This document shows, one piece after another, positions 1 to 4,620 of a stretch of DNA of 7,591 nucleotides (positions are counted from its first letter, which is position 1; each line of letters opens with the position of its first letter). The stretch covers positions 319 to 7,909 of the forward strand of contig JAKJAE010000111.1 in the NCBI GenBank assembly GCA_022707665.1, in the 5' to 3' direction. The stretch comes from Chloroflexota bacterium (lineage in GTDB: Bacteria > Chloroflexota > Anaerolineae > B4-G1 > SLSP01). Made by a program: the position numbers and the translations under genes. The notes under the pieces are model-generated. The model ran no database searches. It saw nothing but the letters and a program-made list of their open reading frames with translations, and was not told where the DNA came from.

Positions 1-990
1 GGCGTGGGGGGCGGTGTGGAATCCCATCGCTCGCGCCTTTTCGATGAAGGCACGGCCCTCGTCACTCGGAACGAAGGTGGGGTAGTCCTGGTCGTATTTG
101 TAGGGTCGCCAGCGTGGGACGTGGAGGAAGACTTCGTGCGGGTCGACTCGCGTGGCCAGCGCGTCGAGGAGATCAGGGTTCGAGGGACACCAGGACACAG
201 CGAGCTTGAGGTCATCAAGCCACTCGGGGCGTAACGCTGCAGCCTCGTCGAGACGGTAGGTCCTCCAGTACCAGTCGCGGTAGCGGGTCACGGGGACGGT
301 CCAGTCGCCCTGATGGGCCGAGATGCGCCAGGCGAGGTTGCCCACGCAGCGGTTCTGCTCGAGCGGGCCATAGGCCTGGGTGACGAAGGCCACCGACTGG
401 GCACTCTTTTCATGGCCCACGTTCACCTGCTTGAAGATGTGGCGGTCATCCCAGGTCTGCACGCTGAAGCCCGACTCCTTGCCCTGGAAAACGAGGAACC
501 CGGCCTCCCAGGTGTTGGGCCAGGCGGCGCGCTTGCCCGCGATCTGCGGGTGGGCAAGCGGCAGCCGTGTGCCCTGCTGGAAGGGGCCGATGACATCCAG
601 ATCCTGGCGGATGCCGGCGATGTTGAGCCCGAGCCCGGCGACGCCGCCCTGCATCGTCCAGGCTGAGGGCTCGACGACGATGTCGCCGGTGGCCTCGTCG
701 ATGCTCACACGGATGCTGACATCGGCCTCCCAGTCCTCGAGCACGATCTCGGCAATGTGGTCGGTGAGCAGCGTCGTGTGGACGTGGCTCGCCATTGGAT
801 GGATGCCCAGGGGCGAGACCTTGCCGGTCTGGTGGAAGAGGTCGAAGCCGGGCACGTCTGCGCCGAGGGCACGATCGAGGAAAGGCTCGCCTGTGCGTGC
901 GTCGCGGATCGCGACGATGCGTGCGTCCTCGAATTCCACTATGGTTGTCGGTGATGTGGCAATCAAGCCCTTCTCAGTCAACTGGATCAT
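1..990 (-). CDS. DUF6259-like glycoside-hydrolase-type protein, N-terminal 330 residues (runs off the window)
   Basis: The reading frame is open from an ATG at 990 to the window edge, so the C-terminal part is missing. An AAGGAG Shine-Dalgarno site (998-1003), 7 nt upstream, fixes the start. There is no signal peptide (it begins MIQLTEKGLI), so the protein is probably cytoplasmic. Residues 1 to about 230 look like an all-beta sandwich of the kind that precedes the catalytic barrel in many glycosidases, ending in the NRCVGNLAWRI stretch (213-223). A linker with TRYRDWYWRTY (235-245) follows. From about 260 a (beta/alpha) barrel seems to begin: LKLAVSW, then VFLHVPRWRPYKYDQDYP (287-304), then FIEKARAMGFHTAPHA. 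The order of strand, aromatic-rich W-x-x-YDxxYP loop and GFHxxxHA strand resembles DUF6259 proteins, which are thought to act on carbohydrates. No catalytic residue can be assigned because the barrel is cut. It lies 119 bp downstream of the ThuA-like gene on the same strand and is probably co-transcribed. The coding call is firm; the family name is from memory and moderate. Confidence 0.8.
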   Translation of the reverse strand, partial: MIQLTEKGLIATSPTTIVEFEDARIVAIRDARTGEPFLDRALGADVPGFDLFHQTGKVSPLGIHPMASHVHTTLLTDHIAEIVLEDWEADVSIRVSIDEATGDIVVEPSAWTMQGGVAGLGLNIAGIRQDLDVIGPFQQGTRLPLAHPQIAGKRAAWPNTWEAGFLVFQGKESGFSVQTWDDRHIFKQVNVGHEKSAQSVAFVTQAYGPLEQNRCVGNLAWRISAHQGDWTVPVTRYRDWYWRTYRLDEAAALRPEWLDDLKLAVSWCPSNPDLLDALATRVDPHEVFLHVPRWRPYKYDQDYPTFVPSDEGRAFIEKARAMGFHTAPHA

Positions 991-1027
991 CGTGTAGCTC
1001 CTTAGGCTATGGGAGGCTGAGGCAGGG

Positions 1028-1076
1028 GGCGCACCTGCGGTGTATTGCGTGCAGCATGCCAGACATGCGGTGCGCC
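1028..1076. repeat. Nested inverted repeats in the spacer between the ThuA-like and DUF6259-like genes
   Basis: An 8-bp perfect inverted repeat, GGCGCACC at 1028-1035 and GGTGCGCC at 1069-1076, encloses a second small hairpin, GCATG-CCAGA-CATGC at 1054-1068, that abuts the right outer arm. It lies in the 119-bp untranslated gap on the minus-strand transcript. There is no T-run after either stem, so it is not a standard intrinsic terminator. It could be a transcript-processing or attenuating structure, or an operator. The function is unknown and the pairing could be chance in GC-rich DNA. Confidence 0.35.
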
Positions 1077-1109
1077 GCCTCTGTGACCATCGTGAGCGTC
1101 AGACAGCGA

Positions 1110-1772
1110 CTACTCCCGGTGGGCTGCCCAGGCGATGCCACGCGACAGGACGGTGCGGAAGTGTGGGTTGGTGAAGGCCTGCCCATCGTGTCCCGAGGCA
1201 AAGCAGAAGACCCTGGCCTCGCCAAAGGACCTGGTCCATGCGAGGCTGCGCATGCTGTTGGGGTGATCGGTCGTAAGCAGGACCTGGTTGCCGGAGCCGG
1301 GTTCATTGATGATATAGGTCTCATCCGTCATCGTCCAGTCGACCAGGGACCGGGTAATGGGATGGACCGGATCCTCGACGTGAACCGTGATGCGCTGGTC
1401 GTGATGGTACCCAAGGCCACGCTCCTCTATGCCGACGAGATCCGACCAGAAAGGCCACTCGCGGAAGGCCATCAGGGCATGGTGCAGGATCACGATTCCC
1501 TGCTCGGTCTGCCCTAACCGCTCCAGTGCAGCCCGGGCGCCCTTATCCCACCACGATTCTTGCCCGGACTGACCTGGGGCGCCCTGGTGGAAGTTATAGA
1601 AGAGGATCACTTCGTACCAGTCGCGCGCATTGCCAACGTCGGCGACAAGGTCGTCGAGGGTCTGGACGTAGGCATCGACATTGGGGAGCACCCGGAAGAG
1701 CCGGGTGAAGGCAGGGACGTCAAACGCGTGCTGGCCTGTGACCACAGCGGTACGTATCTGTAGATCGGTCAT
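1110..1772 (-). CDS. ThuA-like domain protein (trehalose-utilisation family)
   Basis: This 220-residue protein has the glutamine-amidotransferase-like fold of ThuA. Family landmarks run in order: the opening strand RTAVVTGQHAFDVPAF (7-22); a short middle region where YEVILFYNFHQG (53-64) stands at the usual 'day/blind' strand; IVILHHAL (93-100), the conserved His-His turn; YHHDQRITVHVEDPVHPIT (122-140); the DETY motif (150-153); and the signature close, LAWTRSFGEARVF then SGHD (178-196), then NPHFRTVLSRGIAWA. The length is typical of a single-domain member. ThuA proteins take part in disaccharide and keto-sugar catabolism, but the exact reaction is poorly defined and I cannot name the substrate. 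The ATG at 1772 is preferred to an in-frame ATG at 1883 because of the AAGGAAGGA site 7 nt upstream; the extra 37 residues do not resemble the family and are not a convincing signal peptide. It is the first gene of a minus-strand unit with the DUF6259-like gene. Confidence 0.9.
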   Translation of the reverse strand: MTDLQIRTAVVTGQHAFDVPAFTRLFRVLPNVDAYVQTLDDLVADVGNARDWYEVILFYNFHQGAPGQSGQESWWDKGARAALERLGQTEQGIVILHHALMAFREWPFWSDLVGIEERGLGYHHDQRITVHVEDPVHPITRSLVDWTMTDETYIINEPGSGNQVLLTTDHPNSMRSLAWTRSFGEARVFCFASGHDGQAFTNPHFRTVLSRGIAWAAHRE

Positions 1773-1779
1773 GGTTGGT

Positions 1780-1788
1780 TCCTTCCTT
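1780..1788 (-). promoter_or_regulatory. Ribosome binding site that decides the ThuA-like start
   Basis: On the minus strand AAGGAAGGA lies 7 nt before the ATG at 1772. It is a strong Shine-Dalgarno match and supports this internal start over the upstream in-frame ATG at 1883. A near-identical element (AGGAAGGA, 7121-7128) precedes the topoisomerase A subunit gene. Confidence 0.7.
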
Positions 1789-1881
1789 GTGTCTCGAATG
1801 TGCCGCGCAAGGTCGGGCGCGATCTGAGTGGCTGTGGAAGCGCAAAGGGCGATCGCACCGAATGCGCCTATCCTGTGGTTC

Positions 1882-1910
1882 ATTGTAGCTGCCTTCTGAC
1901 TGGCGGAAAG
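1882..1910 (-). promoter_or_regulatory. Candidate sigma-70-type promoter for the ThuA-like gene
   Basis: On the minus strand a -10-like TACAAT lies at 1887-1882 (5 of 6 to consensus). At -35 spacing there is only a weak T-rich match (TTTCCG, 1909-1904). If real, transcription would begin near 1875. The upstream ATG at 1883 would then be untranscribed, leaving a leader of about 100 nt before the ATG at 1772. It rests on motif resemblance alone. Confidence 0.3.
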
Positions 1911-1914
1911 CTTC

Positions 1915-1943
1915 TATACAGGTGCAGGTTCCCGTGCTAAGAT
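1915..1943 (+). promoter_or_regulatory. Candidate extended -10 promoter for the EAD-HTH / transaminase pair
   Basis: The plus strand holds TGCTAAGAT (1935-1943), an extended -10 form with TG one base before the TAAGAT hexamer. A partial -35, TATACA (1915-1920, 4 of 6 to TTGACA), stands 17 bp upstream. The leader to the start codon would be about 75 nt and contains a small hairpin, GCCGCA (1964-1969) with TGCGGC (1981-1986). It lies next to the minus-strand promoter candidate, so one regulator could act on both directions. This is motif-level evidence only. Confidence 0.35.
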
Positions 1944-2024
1944 GGCGGGTGGCACTGGCAATCGCCGCATACGGTTGCGTTGCGGCTGCCTCTTGAGGGT
2001 GGTTCCTGTAGGGTATGAAGGCAT

Positions 2025-2594
2025 ATGATGGAACAGATTGAGCGGTCCGAGCTGCGGCGGATCCTTGTCGAGCGCTTCACTGAGGGGGAGCTGCGCGATC
2101 TGGCATTTGACGCGGGCGTCGATTACGAGGCATTGTCCGGCAGTAGCAAGAGCGATCGGGCGCGCGAGTTCGTGCTCTATTTCGAGCACCGGAACAGGCT
2201 GCCCAAGCTCATCCGGATGGTCCAGGAGCTCCGACCCGACATCCACCTGTCGGACGTCCCGTTTGACCCGGGCGCTGAGCTTGTGTGGATCACGCCGCTC
2301 GAGGCGATGCAGCTCACGGGGTGGGGGTCGACCTACCTGCTCAAGCTGGCTGCTGAGGGCCGCGTGGGGGCTCGACAGGAGGGCGACAGTTGGCGCTTCG
2401 ATCGGGAGTTGCTCCTCGCCTACCTTCACGGATGGATCGGGACGGAAGAGGCCAGCGAGGTCACGGATTACACGGTCGCCCACATACGATGGCTTGCGCG
2501 AGAGGGCGTCGTGCGCTCGGAAAAGATCCGGGGACTCTGGCTGGTCCATCGGGAGAGTCTGCTGGCGTACTGCCGCGCGCGGGGCCAGCTCTGA
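2025..2594 (+). CDS. Effector-associated (EAD, death-like) domain protein with two tandem helix-turn-helix repeats
   Basis: This is a 189-residue protein with no membrane segment or signal peptide. Residues 9-72 form a small all-helical module: LRRILVERFTEGELRDLAF, then GVDYEALSG, then KSDRAREFVLYFEHRNRLPKL, ending in ELRPDI. The pattern (LRxxL, F-x-x-x-ELRxL, VDYExLxG, ARExVxYxExRxxLxxL, RPxI) is that of the EAD adaptor domains of bacterial conflict and signalling systems; I would place it nearest EAD7, from memory. Residues 89-134 and 138-183 are two copies of a 46-residue unit, each with an E-A-x-x-x-T helix, an L-A-x-EG-x-V helix, a W-containing wing and a closing RE-x-LLAY helix, as in excisionase/MerR-type HTH domains. 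The likely role is a DNA-binding regulator recruited or sensed through its EAD. GAAGG (2017-2021) is 3 nt from this ATG but 6 nt from the next one at 2028, so translation may start one codon later. It is followed after 16 bp by the transaminase gene. The EAD partner is not in the window. Confidence 0.85.
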   Translation: MMEQIERSELRRILVERFTEGELRDLAFDAGVDYEALSGSSKSDRAREFVLYFEHRNRLPKLIRMVQELRPDIHLSDVPFDPGAELVWITPLEAMQLTGWGSTYLLKLAAEGRVGARQEGDSWRFDRELLLAYLHGWIGTEEASEVTDYTVAHIRWLAREGVVRSEKIRGLWLVHRESLLAYCRARGQL

Positions 2595-2610
2595 GCTGCG
2601 GGGAGTGTTC

Positions 2611-3468
2611 ATGATCGTCTACTACAACTATAGCTTCATGCCCAAGGACGAGGTCCGCATCTCGCCCGATGACCGGGGTTTTCTGTTTGGTGACGGTGTC
2701 TATGAGGTGATCCATGCATGGGGTGGCCAGCTCTTCGAGGCGGACGCGCACTTCGCGCGGCTGGAGCACAGCCTTGGGGAGCTGCGGATCGCCTTCAGGG
2801 ATTTGGCGCGGCTGCGGACCGCGATGGAGACGTTGCTCTTGCAGAACGGCTTGACGCAGGGGCCAGCCCGGATCTACTGTCAGATCACTCGAGGCGTCGC
2901 CCCACGCGAACACGCCTTTCCTGACCCGGATACGGCTCCGACCATCTATGCGACCGCAGAGCCGTACACACCGCCGGTCGCACTCTGGGAGCACGGTGTG
3001 CGCGCACTCTTCGTGCCGGATATCCGTTGGGGGCGTTGCGACATCAAGTCACTAAACCTTCTGGGCAATGTGCTGGCGACGCAGAGAGCGAAAGAAGCGG
3101 GGGCCTACGACGCTATCCTGGTGCGCGATGACACTGTAACCGAGGGATCGCATACCGGTGTCTGTGCGGTTCTGGACGGTACCATGGTCACCCATCCGCT
3201 GACTTCCGAGATCCTGGGCAGTGTGACGCGCGACGTCGTCCTGCGGCTGTGCCACGAACTCTCGATCCCGTGTGCTGAGCGCGCCATCACCAGGACAGCG
3301 CTGTTGGAAGCCGACGAGGTGATGTTCCTGGGAACGACCTCGGGTGTGATGCCCGTGATCGAGATCGAAGGACAGCCGATCGGGGCAGGGCGGCCGGGGC
3401 CGGTCACACGCCGGCTGCAGGAAGCGCTCCACTCGCGCATGCTGGGTGGTGCGCTGCCGGTTGATTGA
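2611..3468 (+). CDS. dat: D-amino-acid transaminase (class IV PLP aminotransferase)
   Basis: This 285-residue protein matches the usual length of D-alanine aminotransferases and follows the well-studied Bacillus sp. YM-1 enzyme almost throughout. It reversibly moves the amino group between D-amino acids and 2-oxo acids (typically D-Ala + 2-oxoglutarate to pyruvate + D-Glu), linking D-amino-acid catabolism to peptidoglycan precursors in the cytoplasm. Visible landmarks are DRGFLFGDGVYEV (21-33, with the active-site Tyr31), the carboxylate-trap residues in APREHAF (Arg99, His101), the PLP Schiff-base lysine in RCDIKSLNLLGN (Lys146), the cofactor-ring glutamate in VTEGS (Glu178), GSVTRDVV (203-210) and the TTSGVMPVIEIEG segment (242-254). 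A GGGGAG site (2600-2605) sits 5 nt before the ATG. An in-frame extension upstream to 2038 overlaps the EAD gene in another frame and is spurious. One oddity is Gly183, where YM-1 has Asn. It is probably co-transcribed with the EAD-HTH gene. Confidence 0.95.
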   Translation: MIVYYNYSFMPKDEVRISPDDRGFLFGDGVYEVIHAWGGQLFEADAHFARLEHSLGELRIAFRDLARLRTAMETLLLQNGLTQGPARIYCQITRGVAPREHAFPDPDTAPTIYATAEPYTPPVALWEHGVRALFVPDIRWGRCDIKSLNLLGNVLATQRAKEAGAYDAILVRDDTVTEGSHTGVCAVLDGTMVTHPLTSEILGSVTRDVVLRLCHELSIPCAERAITRTALLEADEVMFLGTTSGVMPVIEIEGQPIGAGRPGPVTRRLQEALHSRMLGGALPVD

Positions 3469-3472
3469 TGAT

Positions 3473-3505
3473 GAGCCCGGGACGCGTTCAGAGCGCCCCG
3501 GGCTC
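3473..3505. terminator. Convergent-gene hairpin, probable bidirectional terminator
   Basis: GAGCCCGGG (3473-3481) pairs perfectly with CCCGGGCTC (3497-3505). After one A/C mismatch the stem continues with CGC/GCG, giving 12 pairs and a 7-nt loop (3486-3492). It fills most of the 44-bp gap between the stop of the transaminase gene (3468) and the stop of the convergent GH5 gene (3513). The downstream T content is poor in both directions (TTGGGG on the plus strand), so it is a terminator by position and stem strength rather than by a classical U-tract. Confidence 0.7.
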
Positions 3506-3512
3506 TTGGGGA

Positions 3513-4514
3513 CTAGAACTCTTGAAGAAGGCGCAGCAACGCCCGGTCGAGCTTGTGCCCGTGCCACGGTTCGTAGTCGACATCCGCACGGTCCGAGTCA
3601 AGGATGCCGAAGGATCCCCGGAAGTTCCAGAGAGCGAAGCCGATGTTGTGCTCGGTGAGAATCTCCAACACATCGCGGAACCAGGCCAGTACCACGGCGT
3701 GCGGGGTATGTCTGAAGGCGCCGCCCTCGCCACAGTGCACGCCCACGCCCTGTGCGGCAATCTCGGCCCACGGCGCATAGGCAGCCTCCAGGTCGGCACG
3801 CGTCCAGGTGGCGCCATAGTGCCAGCCTCCGGGCCATTGAGGCGTGGGCCAATTCTCGCCCCGGACCCAATCCGCCTTGTAGTGACTAACGCCCATCGGC
3901 TCGTACGCCCGGCAGCTCTGAGCGATTCCGAGATCCACAAGCTCCGGCATCGGAAGCCGTCCGTATCCAAGGCCATCGGCGATAATCAACCGGTCTGCGT
4001 CAATCGCCCGGATGGCCTGCACGGTTGCGCGCACGACGCGTGCGTGATCCTCTCGGGTCATAACCTCGGGACTGGGCGACGGCGGCTCATTCACCAGGTC
4101 GAAGCTCAGCGCCTCTGAGGATATCCCCTTGTAGCGCCGTGCCAACGTCTCCCAGTGAAAGACAAAGGCGTCGAGCGCAGCCTCGTCTTTCCAGAGGCTG
4201 AACGGTTCCTGACGCTCGCGGTTGACCGAATACCCGGGGCCGCGGTGGAAGTTGAACGAGACGTGGATGCCATACCGCTGGCCCAAGTCGACGACCCGGT
4301 CGATCTTGGCCAGCATTGGCTCATGGAGTTTGTAGACATCGCCATCTTCGATCCAGAGCGTGTAACACGCAGGGATTCGCACAAAATCGAAGCCCCAATC
4401 GGCGATCCAGCGGAAGTCATCCTCGCTGAAGTCGCCTGAGTCGCGCGTGGTGAACATCTCCAGCAGGTTGAACCCGCGCCAACGTGGAAGGACGGTCTGC
4501 TTGGTCTCGGTCAC
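3513..4514 (-). CDS. Glycoside hydrolase family 5-type (cellulase-like) enzyme
   Basis: This is a 333-residue single (beta/alpha)8-barrel protein, the size of a bare GH5 catalytic domain. Clan GH-A landmarks in order are: RGFNLLEMF (13-21) at strand 1; GFDFVRIPACYTLW (41-54), with the conserved Arg46 of the VRIP motif; GIHVSFNFHRGPGY (82-95), with the conserved His90; LSFDLVNEPPS (136-146), with Glu143 as predicted acid/base; SHY (210-212); GVGVHCGEGGAF (256-267), with Glu263 as predicted nucleophile; and GFALWNFRGSFGILDS (292-307), with the substrate-stacking Trp. Both catalytic carboxylates are present, so it should be an active retaining beta-glycosidase; the substrate cannot be told. No signal peptide or carbohydrate-binding module is present, implying cytoplasmic action on imported oligosaccharides. 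The start is GTG, fixed by an AGGAGG site 6 nt upstream. It lies 106 bp downstream of the topoisomerase A gene on the same strand, a gap without a convincing terminator. Confidence 0.92.
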   Translation of the reverse strand: MTETKQTVLPRWRGFNLLEMFTTRDSGDFSEDDFRWIADWGFDFVRIPACYTLWIEDGDVYKLHEPMLAKIDRVVDLGQRYGIHVSFNFHRGPGYSVNRERQEPFSLWKDEAALDAFVFHWETLARRYKGISSEALSFDLVNEPPSPSPEVMTREDHARVVRATVQAIRAIDADRLIIADGLGYGRLPMPELVDLGIAQSCRAYEPMGVSHYKADWVRGENWPTPQWPGGWHYGATWTRADLEAAYAPWAEIAAQGVGVHCGEGGAFRHTPHAVVLAWFRDVLEILTEHNIGFALWNFRGSFGILDSDRADVDYEPWHGHKLDRALLRLLQEF

Positions 4515-4520
4515 GCTATG

Positions 4521-4526
4521 CCTCCT
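4521..4526 (-). promoter_or_regulatory. Ribosome binding site that decides the GTG start of the GH5 gene
   Basis: On the minus strand AGGAGG lies 6 nt before the GTG at 4514. It is a near-perfect Shine-Dalgarno site. It supports initiation at GTG, which places the conserved RGFN strand about 13 residues into the protein as expected. Confidence 0.7.
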
Positions 4527-4620
4527 CTACTGGACTGAACGATCAGCGGGCAAGATGCGATTGCCTCTTCGCACCGGGCTCGCCCTGTGCGTGAAGCCGA
4601 CCGCGGATAGCTCGCTGCAC

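Noticed and set aside
380..997. A 205-residue plus-strand frame opposite the DUF6259-like gene
   Set aside because: The composition is Ser/Arg/Trp-rich shadow type, while the minus strand has a continuous 330-codon frame with a clear ribosome site and barrel-like motifs.
1773..1883. A 37-residue N-terminal extension of the ThuA-like protein from the ATG at 1883
   Set aside because: The extension is not family-like or a convincing signal peptide, and the strong ribosome site lies before 1772. A TACAAT -10 candidate overlaps the upstream ATG.
1914..2612. A 232-residue minus-strand frame opposite the EAD gene
   Set aside because: It is antisense to a plus-strand protein with recognisable domains, has no family-like motifs and would run into the divergent promoter region. 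Long antisense frames are expected in GC-rich DNA.
2038..3468. A 476-residue plus-strand reading frame that extends the transaminase upstream
   Set aside because: Residues before position 2611 are the +1-shifted reading of the EAD gene and are Ser/Arg-rich low-complexity shadow. The Dat family start matches the ATG at 2611, which has its own ribosome site.
4549..4565. A small hairpin (GGCAA/TTGCC, 7-nt loop) between the topoisomerase A and GH5 genes as a terminator
   Set aside because: The stem is only 5 bp, with no T-run on the minus strand. It is too weak to call.
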